From assembly GCA_039555135.1 (NCBI GenBank), contig CP114179.1:1-64000 (forward strand): a stretch of DNA of 64,000 nucleotides, written 5' to 3'. The DNA comes from Phycisphaeraceae bacterium D3-23 (lineage in GTDB: Bacteria; Planctomycetota; Phycisphaerae; Phycisphaerales; Phycisphaeraceae). Numbering within the stretch: position 1 is the first letter of the stretch; every line of letters starts with the position of its first letter. Made by a program: the position numbers and the translations under genes. The notes beneath the pieces were generated by a model. That model was not told the DNA's origin, searched no databases, and saw only the letters and a list, made by a program, of their open reading frames with translations. Positions 36,228 to 44,601 of this stretch are shown here, in pieces.

Positions 36228-36761
36228 GTGACACGACTGGGCCTACTTTCCGACTCCCACGGCGACGCCGACATCACCCGGCGGGCCGTCGACCTGCTCC
36301 TCGCCGACCGCGCTGACCTGCTGATCCACCTGGGCGATGTCAACAGCGACTCGGTCCTCGACGCCCTGGCCGTACATTTTCCAGACGGCCACCCCGACGC
36401 CGGGGGCCGCGTGCCGGTCCACGTCGTGTTCGGCAATACGGACTACGACACCGCCGCCTTCGCGCGTTACGCCGCCGACCTCGGGCTCAGCGTCGATCAT
36501 CCCGCGGGCCGGCTGAGCTTCGACGGCAAACGCATCGCCTTCACCCACGGCCACCTCGACGACGCCATGCACGCCGCGATCGCCGACGGCTGCGACTACC
36601 TGCTCCACGGCCACACCCACCTCGCGGCCGACAACACGATCAACGACACCCGCGTTATCTGCCCCGGGGCGCTGACCCGTGCAAGCCCGCTCACCGCCGC
36701 AATCCTCGACCTGAGCGACGGCAAACTGGACCTCATCGAGATCCCCGGCGGGCGGGACTGA
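36228..36761 (+). CDS. YfcE/MJ0936-type phosphodiesterase
   Basis: 177-residue metallophosphoesterase starting at GTG 36228 (AAGGAA upstream). Motifs: SDSHGD, HLGDVN, FGNTDY (in place of GNHD), FTHGHL and LLHGHTH. This spacing and length match the YfcE group, which hydrolyses phosphodiesters with Mn2+. The natural substrate is unknown. Confidence 0.92.
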   Translation: MTRLGLLSDSHGDADITRRAVDLLLADRADLLIHLGDVNSDSVLDALAVHFPDGHPDAGGRVPVHVVFGNTDYDTAAFARYAADLGLSVDHPAGRLSFDGKRIAFTHGHLDDAMHAAIADGCDYLLHGHTHLAADNTINDTRVICPGALTRASPLTAAILDLSDGKLDLIEIPGGRD

Positions 36762-36859
36762 TCCATGTTAAAATAGATCGGCTCGATCGCGTTGCCTTGG
36801 AACAGGCCCCAAAACGCCCGCAACGAGCCCCAAATCCCTTTTCCGGGGAGAGCCCAGCG

Positions 36860-37402
36860 ATGTCCACCCAGCCCACCCCACCCGCCGACACCCCCGAAGG
36901 CCTCTGCGTCCGCTCCTACACGGAGAAGGATCAGGCCGATGTCGCCAAGCTCTACGACGCGGGGCTACTCGCCGGGCAGATCGCCCCCAACGACTCGGGT
37001 GCCGACCTCGACTACATCCAGCAGGCCTACTTCGACGACCCCCGCCACCACTTCTGGGTCGCTCAGCACGAGGACCAGATCCTCGGCATGATCGGCGTCG
37101 CCTCCGACGAAGAGCACACCGCCGAGATCCGCCGGCTGCGTGTCGACGCCAAGTTCCAGGGCACCGGCATCGCGGCCGTACTGCTCGAGACCGCGATCGC
37201 CCACTGCAAGCACCACAGCTACCTCAAGATCCGCCTCGATACCCGCTTCGAGAAGGACGCCGCCGTCGATCTCTTCGACCGTGTCGGATTCCAGCACACC
37301 CGCACCCGCCCGTCGCCCGGCAAAGAGACGCTCGAGTTCTACCTCGACCTCTACCGCAAGGAAGACGACGAAGACCCGGCCCACGCGGGCTCGGGGATCT
37401 AG
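36860..37402 (+). CDS. GNAT-family N-acetyltransferase
   Basis: 180 residues from ATG 36860 (GGGGAG upstream). The acetyl-CoA binding core is RRLRVDAKFQGTGIAAVLLE, preceded by IGVASDEEHTAEI and followed by the helix AIAHCKHHSYLKIRLDT and the DLFDRVGFQ motif. The substrate is unknown. TAAAAT (36769-36774) may be a -10 box. Confidence 0.9.
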   Translation: MSTQPTPPADTPEGLCVRSYTEKDQADVAKLYDAGLLAGQIAPNDSGADLDYIQQAYFDDPRHHFWVAQHEDQILGMIGVASDEEHTAEIRRLRVDAKFQGTGIAAVLLETAIAHCKHHSYLKIRLDTRFEKDAAVDLFDRVGFQHTRTRPSPGKETLEFYLDLYRKEDDEDPAHAGSGI

Positions 37403-37537
37403 CAATTCCGCCTGTTTTTGTGGACACCCGGCACTTGGTGGCGTAGCTTTGCCATACCCGACGCAGGCCGCACGATTCGTGATGGCCCGCCTGTGCGAGG
37501 GCGATCGCGATCTTTCCGCCTACCCGAGCCGTGACGC

Positions 37538-38313
37538 ATGAGCCTCCTGAGAAAAGCCGCCGAACGCCTCAGCCGAGGCCGTACCTTTCGGCGCAAGATC
37601 GTGGTCAACGGCAAGGCCTACCCGATCGTCGTCTCGCCCGACTCGCAACTGAAGTACCTCAAGCCCGGGTCGGGCGTGTTCGACCAAGACCTCGTGCGGA
37701 TCGCCGAGCAGCAGCTCGCGGCCGACAGCGTCGTGTGGGACATCGGCGCGAACGTCGGCGTGTTTACCTTTGCCGCCGCATCGGTCGCGCGCACCGGCAC
37801 CGTCGTCTCGGTCGAGGCAGACATCTGGCTGGCGAGCATCCTGCGCCGGACTGCGCGATTCGGTGCGCACGACGGGGTCGATGTGCGGATTGTCCCCGTC
37901 GCGGTGGCGGGCGACAACGCGGTGGCGGTGTTCACGGTCGCCCTGCGCGGCCGAGCGAGCAACGCCCTCGAGTCCGCGGGCGGGCGATCCCAGATGGGCG
38001 GCGTCCGCGAGAAGCAGTACGTCCCGACGACGACGCTGGACACCTGCTCGCCTCGTTCCCCGCGCCCGACTTCGTCAAGATCGATATCGAAGGCGCCGAG
38101 GTCATGGCCATCCGGGGCGGCGAGCGCCTGCTGCGAGACATCCGCCCGGTGTTCTACATCGAGGTCGGCCAGCACGTCTCGGATGAAATGCTCTCGATCT
38201 TCCGCGAGGCCCGCTACGCCGCCTTCGACCCCAAAGGCAAACCACTCACCGACACCTGCGCGAGCAACACGTTCTTCGTGCCCGATGAGAGGGTTGCCGG
38301 GTGGCAGGTGTGA
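37538..38313 (+). CDS. FkbM-family methyltransferase, one frame break
   Basis: SAM-dependent methyltransferase of the FkbM type. The SAM-binding motif is VVWDIGANVGVFTFAAASVA, followed by VVSVEAD and the VREKQYVPTTTLD block. The frame breaks near 38043, where GACACCTGC probably lacks one C; after it the protein continues in the next frame as PDFVKIDIEGAEVMAIRGGE and ends at 38313. The FVKIDIEGAE motif is the family hallmark. Such enzymes O-methylate sugars or other surface compounds. With the base restored the protein is about 258 residues, a normal length. Confidence 0.88.
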
Positions 38314-38347
38314 GCGGGCGTTTGGCAACGCAGCAATCCGCCCCCTC

Positions 38348-38427
38348 GTTTAGCCGTCGCCCAACGGGCGGCGCGTTGAACACCCTGGCACAGGCACCAC
38401 GCGCCGCCCGCTGGGCGACGGCTAAAC
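38348..38427. repeat. family-1 palindromic repeat, copy D
   Basis: GTTTAGCCGTCGCCCAACGG arm and its partner CGCCCGCTGGGCGACGGCTA plus AAC; arms of 28 nt with one mismatch, 24-nt loop. The best-preserved copy. Confidence 0.9.
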
Positions 38428-38513
38428 ACGGCCCCTCAAAGGCAAAGCAAACCGGCCAGCCCCTTCGCGGGGAATGGCCGGCTCACATGGGGTCCAGGTG
38501 ATTCGTTCAACAA

Positions 38514-39410
38514 TCAACGCCGACGCCGCAGCAGCGCCAACCCACCCAGCCCCAGCAGCGCCAGCGAGCCGGGCTCGGGGATCGTCGTGATCGTCACGGT
38601 CGCGATGCCGTTGGCGTAGAGGTCGGCGCGGTTGAAGTCGATCAGCGCCGCGTCGGGGTTGGTGTCCAGGTCGCTTGGCGAGTTGAGGAAGCCGGCGAAG
38701 GGGATGCCATCGACATTGGTGACGACGCCGTTCTCATCCGTGCCGATGTTGGGGCCGCCCTGCCCGGCTCCGAGGCCGAGCTGCGGGAACAGGCCGTTGG
38801 CGGCGGAGGTGGCGAAGTCGTTGACCTCGGTGCCCGCGTCGTTGACGCCCAGCCCGATGAAGAACGTGATGGAGGTGCCGACCGGCGCGCCGTCAAGCGC
38901 GGACAGGTCGTGCGCCAGCGGGTTGCCGTTGGCGATGAAGTAGTCGTTGCTGGGCAGCACCATCGACGCGTAAGAGAAAAACTGGTTGTCGCCCGCAAGG
39001 TCGACATTGAACGCCTGCGACACCGTCTCGCCCGGGGCGATCGGCGGCGGGCCCATCGGGCTGGCGATCGTGCCGTCGACCCGGCCGGCCGTCTGCGCGG
39101 TGGCGAAGACGCCGCTCACGCCGCCGTCGACGTACGTGTTGCCCGCCAGGAAGTCGTCGCTGATGAAGCTGGTCGTGCCGTCCTCGGCCAATCGTTCGAG
39201 GCCCTCCTGGGTACTCAGTCCGCCGCTGTAGCTGTCGAAACTGCCGTCGTGGAAGCCGACCCACAGCGGCGTGATGAACACACCGCCCGCCGGCCCGTTG
39301 TTGGTGACATCAACGCGCACGTCGGTCGCCTGCGCGGCGAAGCCAACGCCGCCGGCCAGCCCGGCGAGGGCGAGGGTCGTGAGGTTACGGGGGGAAAACA
39401 TGGAACGCAT
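38514..39410 (-). CDS. Spondin_N-domain PEP-CTERM protein
   Basis: 298 residues from ATG 39410 (CGGAG upstream; ATG 39401 also possible). Signal peptide (LTTLALAGLAGGVGFAAQA), then a spondin N-terminal-like domain (VRVDVTNNGPAGGVFITPLW, FHDGSFDSYSGG, GLERLAEDGTT) and the C-terminal sorting tail IPEPGSLALLGLGGLALLRR plus RR. It is probably exported and processed by an exosortase. A promoter-like pair of boxes (39501-39536), shared with the upstream ECF sigma gene, suggests that sigma factor controls it. Confidence 0.9.
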   Translation of the reverse strand: MRSMFSPRNLTTLALAGLAGGVGFAAQATDVRVDVTNNGPAGGVFITPLWVGFHDGSFDSYSGGLSTQEGLERLAEDGTTSFISDDFLAGNTYVDGGVSGVFATAQTAGRVDGTIASPMGPPPIAPGETVSQAFNVDLAGDNQFFSYASMVLPSNDYFIANGNPLAHDLSALDGAPVGTSITFFIGLGVNDAGTEVNDFATSAANGLFPQLGLGAGQGGPNIGTDENGVVTNVDGIPFAGFLNSPSDLDTNPDAALIDFNRADLYANGIATVTITTIPEPGSLALLGLGGLALLRRRR

Positions 39411-39500
39411 AAAGATCTGCTCCGGTGAGGGTGGGGCGCTGCCTGCGTCGTTCGACACCCGGACCAATACACATCGGCCTGGGGCGACAGCGGGGACCTC

Positions 39501-39536
39501 ACTGTGTCGCCCCGCCGTCGCATCCCTTACAACCCG
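39501..39536 (-). promoter_or_regulatory. ECF-type promoter of Spondin_N PEP-CTERM gene
   Basis: Reading left: CGGGTTGTAAGG (39536-39525), 15-nt spacer, CGACACAGT (39509-39501). Both boxes and the spacer length recur before the ECF sigma gene. The start codon at 39410 is about 90 nt downstream. Confidence 0.75.
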
Positions 39537-39548
39537 AACAGAAAATAT

Positions 39549-39830
39549 TTATGAAAGCCGTTCGATCATGCGTTCTTTCGCTTCGCGCGACAGGCGATGG
39601 CCCGGGCAGCAGGCCTCGCTTCGGCCGTGCTCGCGGAAGCGTTTGTTCGCGAGACGAACGGACGCGAGCTGCTTACGTACCCGCCGGCACCAGCGGCAGT
39701 TGACCAGGTGGACGCGCAGCGCCGCGCGCTGCGCCCAGGGCAACTCGCCCTCGTAGCTGTCCGACACGATGCGCGCGGACTCATCGCAGGTCAGCGTGAG
39801 GATCTTGATGAAGCGCTGAAGTCGAGACAT
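39549..39830 (-). CDS. zf-HC2-type putative anti-sigma factor
   Basis: 93-residue soluble protein with Cys15 and the HxxxCxxC motif His41-Cys45-Cys48 (HLVNCRWC), the zinc-binding anti-sigma signature. There is no membrane segment, so it would be a cytoplasmic anti-sigma factor, perhaps redox- or metal-sensing. It starts 18 nt after the stop of the ECF sigma gene, clearly in the same operon. Confidence 0.85.
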   Translation of the reverse strand: MSRLQRFIKILTLTCDESARIVSDSYEGELPWAQRAALRVHLVNCRWCRRVRKQLASVRLANKRFREHGRSEACCPGHRLSREAKERMIERLS

Positions 39831-39848
39831 GGCGAAGCTCCGTTGGCG

Positions 39849-40433
39849 CTACCGGCCGAACCAGTTGGATTCCAGGCATTCCCGCAGGAACAGACGTGCG
39901 CGGTGCAGCCGAACAGACAGGTTGGTCGCCGAGATGTCGAGGACCTTACAGATTTCTTGGGGCGCGAGGCCTTCGAGCTCGCGCAGGATGTACGCCTCGG
40001 CGTGGGTCGTGGGCAGGCGGTCGCGGCAGGCGTGATAGACCCGCCAAAACTCCTCGTTTTCGTAAAGCTCGGCCGGGTCGCCGCCCCAGTCGGCGGGCTT
40101 GGGCGACCACCGCCCACGCTTGGAGTACAGCCCCATCGTGCCGTGCGCATCGCCCACCTGCAGGTCCTGCGCCTCCCTGGTCCGGCGCGTTCGGCGGAAG
40201 TGGTCCAGCACCTTGTGCCGCAGGATCCCGACCAGCCAGGTCCGCTCGCTCGACCGCCCCTCAAACGTTTCGTGCGACTCCAGGGCCGCGACCAGCGCAT
40301 CCTGCACCAGGTCTTCCGCCACGTCCGGCCTGCGCACACGCGACAGCGCGTAGGCATACAAGGCGTCGCTGTGGTCATGAACCCACTGGGCCGGGTCCAT
40401 CAGCTTGAGGTCATACGTCGCCAACTCGCTCAC
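39849..40433 (-). CDS. ECF-type RNA polymerase sigma factor
   Basis: 194 residues from GTG 40433, which has GGAGGG well placed; an ATG at 40478 would add 15 residues. Region 2 (DALYAYALSRVRRPDVAEDL, QDALVAALE, RTWLVGILRHKVLDHFR) and region 4 (AEAYILRELEGLAPQEICKV, ISATNLSVRLHRARLFLREC) are both clear. A 45-residue insertion separates them. It forms an operon with the zf-HC2 anti-sigma gene, and its own upstream boxes match those of the Spondin_N gene, so autoregulation is likely. Confidence 0.93.
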   Translation of the reverse strand: MSELATYDLKLMDPAQWVHDHSDALYAYALSRVRRPDVAEDLVQDALVAALESHETFEGRSSERTWLVGILRHKVLDHFRRTRRTREAQDLQVGDAHGTMGLYSKRGRWSPKPADWGGDPAELYENEEFWRVYHACRDRLPTTHAEAYILRELEGLAPQEICKVLDISATNLSVRLHRARLFLRECLESNWFGR

Positions 40434-40488
40434 TTGCAGCCCTCCAGCACCCAAAGCGCCCGCTTTCACATATGACACGGGCGCTACG

Positions 40489-40524
40489 ACTGAGTCGCGG
40501 CAGATGCAGAGACCTTACAACCCG
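40489..40524 (-). promoter_or_regulatory. ECF-type autoregulatory promoter
   Basis: CGGGTTGTAAGG (40524-40513), 15-nt spacer, CGACTCAGT (40497-40489), about 55 nt before GTG 40433. Same boxes and spacing as 39501-39536; AT-rich sequence precedes both -35 boxes. Confidence 0.75.
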
Positions 40525-40580
40525 GCGTGGAAATATATTCCACGCGGCCTGTGAATCGTATGGCGGGTGTTTCGGGCGAC

Positions 40581-41273
40581 TCAGCCCCGGCGTTGGAGTT
40601 CGACGATCCACGCGGGGGTCTGGTCGAGGTAGGTGCAGATGTGTGAACGCCGGGTGAAGTAGTAGAGTGCGAGGAGGCCTTGGGTTAGCAGGCCTACGAC
40701 GAGGATGCTGCCATAGACCGCCAGCGCGGCGAGCCGCATCATCTCTTCGATGGGCTCGAGTGTCGGCGCGAGCTCAGGTGTCGTCGCGATCGCCTCGGCG
40801 TACGGGCTTGGGCCGGTGAGTGTATGGATGATCTGCCAGGTGGCGTAGACGGCGAGCAGGCCGCAGAGCAGGACCTGGTTCCACCCGAGGTGGCTCGCGG
40901 CTTCGGGGGCGAGCTGCTTGAGCTTGTGCCGGCCGGCAAACTCGCGGTAGGCGATGAACCCGAGCGCGATCCCGACGAGTCCGCTCTTGAGGTCGAACAA
41001 CGCGAACGGCAGTGACAGCGCGGCGAAGACCGCAAGCGTCCACGCGCTCATCCCGGCGGTGAAGAGCGCTCGGCCGATCTTCTTGCGGCGAACACGGGCG
41101 TCGTCGAGCTGCGCGAGGTGCGCCGGAGCCAGCGCGGGCTGGCCGGGCTGTACCAAGGGAGTTGGTGTCAGCGCCGCGGCGGGTTGTTCGAGATTTTGGA
41201 GAGTTGCGCTCGTCACCCCCCTACCATCGGTTATGCCCGCGTAGCGCAGGGTGAAAACTCCGGCATCGCACAA
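40581..41273 (-). CDS. membrane protein of unknown function
   Basis: Up to 230 residues; the start is uncertain (ATG 41273 or GTG near 41216). A hydrophilic N-terminus is followed by four membrane helices (TLAVFAALSLPFALF; VGIALGFIAYREF; LLCGLLAVYATWQII; VYGSILVVGLLTQGLLALYY) and a short C-terminal tail (RRSHICTYLDQTPAWIVELQ). No family recognised. Confidence 0.65.
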   Translation of the reverse strand: MCDAGVFTLRYAGITDGRGVTSATLQNLEQPAAALTPTPLVQPGQPALAPAHLAQLDDARVRRKKIGRALFTAGMSAWTLAVFAALSLPFALFDLKSGLVGIALGFIAYREFAGRHKLKQLAPEAASHLGWNQVLLCGLLAVYATWQIIHTLTGPSPYAEAIATTPELAPTLEPIEEMMRLAALAVYGSILVVGLLTQGLLALYYFTRRSHICTYLDQTPAWIVELQRRG

Positions 41274-41354
41274 AAACAGCCGAAAAAACGGGTAGCCGCG
41301 ACAGGTGTAGCGGTTGCGATGGCGGGTGCTGCGGATGCAAAGTGCGGGCCCCGC

Positions 41355-41360
41355 TACAAT
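41355..41360 (+). promoter_or_regulatory. -10-like box (GCTACAAT) before pepC
   Basis: TACAAT preceded by GC, about 50 nt before the start at 41411; same form as several other -10-like sites here. Confidence 0.35.
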
Positions 41361-41410
41361 CCAGGGCCATTCATCCGACTCAAGCCCCGACCCGCAATTG
41401 AGGAAACCCC

Positions 41411-42793
41411 ATGTCTGTCATCGAGTCCAACGCCCCCACCGCCGCGAACCCGCCCGCCGACGCTACGCTCAGCGCCGAGCGTTTGGCAGCCCTGCACGAC
41501 GGCTTCGCCGCCGACCCCCGCAACACGCTCGCGCAGAACGCGGTGACGCAGACGACGATCGACGACATCGCGCTCAACCGTGCGGTCGTGACATCGACCG
41601 ACCACACGTTCAGCCACCACCTCGACGACTGGGAGGTCACCAACCAGAAGGCCTCGGGCCGGTGCTGGCTGTTCGCCGGGCTCAACCTGATCCGCCAGGG
41701 CGCGATGCAGAAGATGAACCTCAAGAGTTTTGAGTTCAGCCAGAACTACGCGATGTTCTGGGACAAGCTCGAGCGGGCCAACTACTTCCTCGAGCAGATC
41801 ATCGCCACCGCCGGCCAGCCGGTCGGCGACCGTGTCGTCGCGCACCTGCTGGGCAGCCCGATCGACGACGGCGGGCAGTGGAACATGTTCGTCAACATCG
41901 TCAAGAAGCACGGGCTCGTGCCCAAGTCCGCGATGCCCGAGACGCAGAGCTCGTCGAGCACCCGCAAGATGAACACCGCGCTGCTCAACGTCCTGCGCGA
42001 AGGCGCGGCCGCGCTGCGCTCGCTCATCGAAGGCGGGGCAGGCCAGCCCGATGTCTCGGCGAAGAAGGACGACATCGTCGCCACCGCCCACCGCGTCTTG
42101 TGCATCCACCTCGGCACCCCGCCAACCGAGTTCGACTGGCAGTGGAAAGATAACGACAACGCGTTCCACCGCGACGGCACGATGACCCCGCAGCAGTTCG
42201 CCAAGAAGTACTGCACGATCAACCTGCAAGACTACGCCTGCCTCGTCCACGACCCGCGCGACACCAGCCCGTTTGGCAAGACGTTCACCGTCGCGCACCT
42301 GGGCAACGTCGTCGGCGGCGAGCCGGTGAAGTACCTCAACGTCCCCATCGACGTGATGAAGCAGGCGACGCAGCAGGCCATCGTCGGCGGCGAACCCGTG
42401 TGGATGGGCTGCGATGTGGGCAAGATGATGCGCCGGGACCTGGGCATCTGGGACGCGAAGCTCTTTGATTATGCCTCGGTGTATCAGGCCGAATTCGCCC
42501 ACGACAAGGCCGATCGCTTGCTCTACCACCAGACGCAGATGACCCACGCGATGCTGTTCACCGGCGTTGATGTCGCGGAGGACGGCAGCCCGCGGCGCTG
42601 GCGCGTCGAGAATAGCTGGGGCGAAAAGGGCGGCATCAAGGGCTTCTACGTGATGAACGACTCGTGGTTCGACGAGTACATGTTCGAGGTCGCGGTCCAC
42701 AAGGATCTGCTGCCCGCGCCGCTGCGCGAGGCGCTCGACAGCGAGCCGATCGTGCTTCCGGCGTGGGACCCGATGGGCGCGTTGGCGCGTTGA
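41411..42793 (+). CDS. pepC: aminopeptidase C / bleomycin hydrolase-type cysteine peptidase
   Basis: 460-residue C1B-family cytoplasmic aminopeptidase. The catalytic Cys85 is in NQKASGRCWLFAGLN, His in MTHAMLFTGV and Asn in VENSWGEKGG; the QNYAMFWDKLERANYFLE and DGGQWNMFVNIVKKHGLVPK blocks are typical. The expected oligomer is a hexameric self-compartmentalised peptidase. The C-terminal end, which trims its own active site in relatives, is extended here (PIVLPAWDPMGALAR, with LPAWDPMGALA resembling the usual). Confidence 0.96.
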   Translation: MSVIESNAPTAANPPADATLSAERLAALHDGFAADPRNTLAQNAVTQTTIDDIALNRAVVTSTDHTFSHHLDDWEVTNQKASGRCWLFAGLNLIRQGAMQKMNLKSFEFSQNYAMFWDKLERANYFLEQIIATAGQPVGDRVVAHLLGSPIDDGGQWNMFVNIVKKHGLVPKSAMPETQSSSSTRKMNTALLNVLREGAAALRSLIEGGAGQPDVSAKKDDIVATAHRVLCIHLGTPPTEFDWQWKDNDNAFHRDGTMTPQQFAKKYCTINLQDYACLVHDPRDTSPFGKTFTVAHLGNVVGGEPVKYLNVPIDVMKQATQQAIVGGEPVWMGCDVGKMMRRDLGIWDAKLFDYASVYQAEFAHDKADRLLYHQTQMTHAMLFTGVDVAEDGSPRRWRVENSWGEKGGIKGFYVMNDSWFDEYMFEVAVHKDLLPAPLREALDSEPIVLPAWDPMGALAR

Positions 42794-42806
42794 TGTGAGT
42801 GGGTGT

Positions 42807-42828
42807 ACTGCCCGCCGAAGCGGGCAGT
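42807..42828. terminator. hairpin between convergent pepC and hisA
   Basis: ACTGCCCGC-CGAA-GCGGGCAGT: perfect 9-bp stem with a 4-nt loop, lying between the two stop codons. There is no strong T-run; it probably works as a weak or factor-aided stop for either gene. Confidence 0.55.
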
Positions 42829-42838
42829 CCGGATCAAA

Positions 42839-43603
42839 TTAGCCGTCTCGCTCGTAGGCGTTTAGCGCTTCGTCGATCGTGAATCGGTTTTCATAAAGCG
42901 ACTTGCCGATGATCGTGCCCTGCAGCGGGAGCGGGCGCAACGCGCGCAGGTGGTCGAGCGTGCCCACCCCGCCCGACGCGACGACCGGGACATCGGTCGC
43001 CTCCGCCATGGCGCGGGTCGCCTCGACGTTGGGCCCGGTGAGCATACCGTCGACGGCGATGTCGGTGTACACGATCGCGGCCAGCGGCCAACCCGTAACA
43101 CGCCCGGCGATATCGACCGCCCGATCGTCGGAGGTCTGTTCCCATCCATCGCTCGCCGCCCGGCCCTCCTTCGCGTCCAGCCCGAGTACGACCTTGCCTT
43201 GGTAGCGCGCGTCGTGTACCAATGTCTCAAACCACGCCCAGTCCTTGAGCGCGGCCGTGCCGACCACGACACGCTCGACGCCCGCGCCCAAGAGCGCATC
43301 GACCACGGCCTCGCTGCGCACCCCGCCGCCGACCTCGACCCTGAGCTTCGTCTGTTCAGCGATCGACCGAATCACGGGCAGATGCGTGAGGGCCCCCGAC
43401 CGCGCGCCGTCGAGGTCCACCACATGCAGCCAGCTCGCCCCGGCCGACTCGAACGCGCGGGCCTGCGCGAGCGGGTCGTCGCCGTAGGTCGTCTGCTGGT
43501 CGTACTTACCTTGCGTCAGCCGGACAACCTTCCCATTGCGGAGGTCGATCGCGGGGAACAGGTACCGGCTGGGCGTCTTTTCGGGGGGGGGTGGCAAAGT
43601 CAT
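42839..43603 (-). CDS. hisA: phosphoribosyl-formimino-AICAR-phosphate isomerase
   Basis: 254-residue half-barrel-repeat TIM barrel of histidine synthesis. The catalytic Asp residues are in FPAIDLRNGKVVRLTQG and IVYTDIAVDGMLTGPN; the phosphate-binding loops are VEVGGGVRS and VVASGGVGTLDH. It is a lone his gene here. TACAAT (43617-43612) lies 8 nt before the ATG with no Shine-Dalgarno, so the message may be leaderless. Confidence 0.96.
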   Translation of the reverse strand: MTLPPPPEKTPSRYLFPAIDLRNGKVVRLTQGKYDQQTTYGDDPLAQARAFESAGASWLHVVDLDGARSGALTHLPVIRSIAEQTKLRVEVGGGVRSEAVVDALLGAGVERVVVGTAALKDWAWFETLVHDARYQGKVVLGLDAKEGRAASDGWEQTSDDRAVDIAGRVTGWPLAAIVYTDIAVDGMLTGPNVEATRAMAEATDVPVVASGGVGTLDHLRALRPLPLQGTIIGKSLYENRFTIDEALNAYERDG

Positions 43604-43687
43604 GGGCGGGGATTGTAGGGGCTGTGCGGATGCTAGGCCCCTTGATCCCTGGACCGTCTGCCTATTTTCCCAATCCCTTCTTCGTGC

Positions 43688-43715
43688 TTGACTTCAACCG
43701 GCACCGAGGAATAAT
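43688..43715 (+). promoter_or_regulatory. sigma70-type promoter of PEP-CTERM gene
   Basis: TTGACT (43688-43693), 16-nt spacer, AATAAT (43710-43715), about 50 nt before the start codon at 43765. Confidence 0.65.
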
Positions 43716-43764
43716 TAGGGACTACCCCAGCTTTCATCTGTACCCCATGCCCGAAGGACACTGT

Positions 43765-44487
43765 ATGTTGCATTCGAATCAAGCGCTGTTAGCCGTCGGC
43801 ACCCTCTCGCTCGCGGTCGGCGTTGCCGACAGCGCACTTGCCCACGGCGAAAACAGCGACCTCACCTACGAAACCGTCGGTAGCCAGATCCTCACGCATG
43901 ACACGACCACCTCACTGGTCCAGATCTTCGGCCCACACTTCGGCATCTCCCAGACCGGCGACGACCGCATGGTGGTCAACTCACCCTGGTTCGTGCCCGG
44001 CCCGACGGTCGATGACGGCGGCTCCTTCGCCGTCAACTTCGAGGCCCTGAGCGTCTGGAACGGCTCGGGCTTTGTCGACCCCGGCACCGAGTCCGTCAGC
44101 GTCACCCACGCCAACGGCGCACACGAGATCACCTCCACCGCCGGCGGCTCGTTCAACCTCGACCTGCTCGACCCCGAGCTCACCTGGCAGCTCAACGGCA
44201 ACAACGGCGGGGCCGACCCCGACCGCGGCGTCTACCTCGTGCAGTTCACCATCACCGACAACGACCCGCTGAGTAACTTCGACGACTCGCGCCCCGTGTT
44301 CTTCGCCTTCGACTTCGAGAGCGGCTACACCGCCGAGAACCCGAGCTACCTCAGCGACGACTACAACCACCACCACCACCACATGTCCCGCGGCTACATC
44401 GCCGACAACCTCATCAACGTCCCCGAGCCCGGCTCGCTTGCGCTGCTCGGCCTCGGCGGGCTGGCGCTGCTGCGCCGGCGTCGGTAA
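43765..44487 (+). CDS. PEP-CTERM secreted protein
   Basis: 240 residues. ATG 43765 is supported by AAGGA 6 nt upstream, better than ATG 43747. Signal peptide (LLAVGTLSLAVGVADSALAH), a beta-rich domain of no recognised family, a His run near the end (DDYNHHHHHMS), then VPEPGSLALLGLGGLALLRR plus RR. The gene has its own promoter (43688-43715) and terminator (44516-44550). The His cluster may bind metal. Confidence 0.9.
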   Translation: MLHSNQALLAVGTLSLAVGVADSALAHGENSDLTYETVGSQILTHDTTTSLVQIFGPHFGISQTGDDRMVVNSPWFVPGPTVDDGGSFAVNFEALSVWNGSGFVDPGTESVSVTHANGAHEITSTAGGSFNLDLLDPELTWQLNGNNGGADPDRGVYLVQFTITDNDPLSNFDDSRPVFFAFDFESGYTAENPSYLSDDYNHHHHHMSRGYIADNLINVPEPGSLALLGLGGLALLRRRR

Positions 44488-44515
44488 CGGCAACGCAACA
44501 TCAAGCAAACGTTGC

Positions 44516-44550
44516 ACAGCCGGCGATCCACCCAGTCGCCGGCTGTTTTT
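44516..44550 (+). terminator. intrinsic terminator
   Basis: ACAGCCGGCGA (44516-44526), 9-nt loop, TCGCCGGCTGT (44536-44546), then a T-run to 44550. Perfect 11-bp stem. Confidence 0.93.
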
Positions 44551-44601
44551 CTTCGCCAACACGCCGAGGGCTGAGTCCGCGAAGCCCCGGATCGCGGACT
44601 C

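Noticed and set aside
41354-42700. Long minus-strand open frame opposite pepC
   Set aside because: Composition is that of an antisense shadow; pepC on the plus strand has all catalytic motifs.
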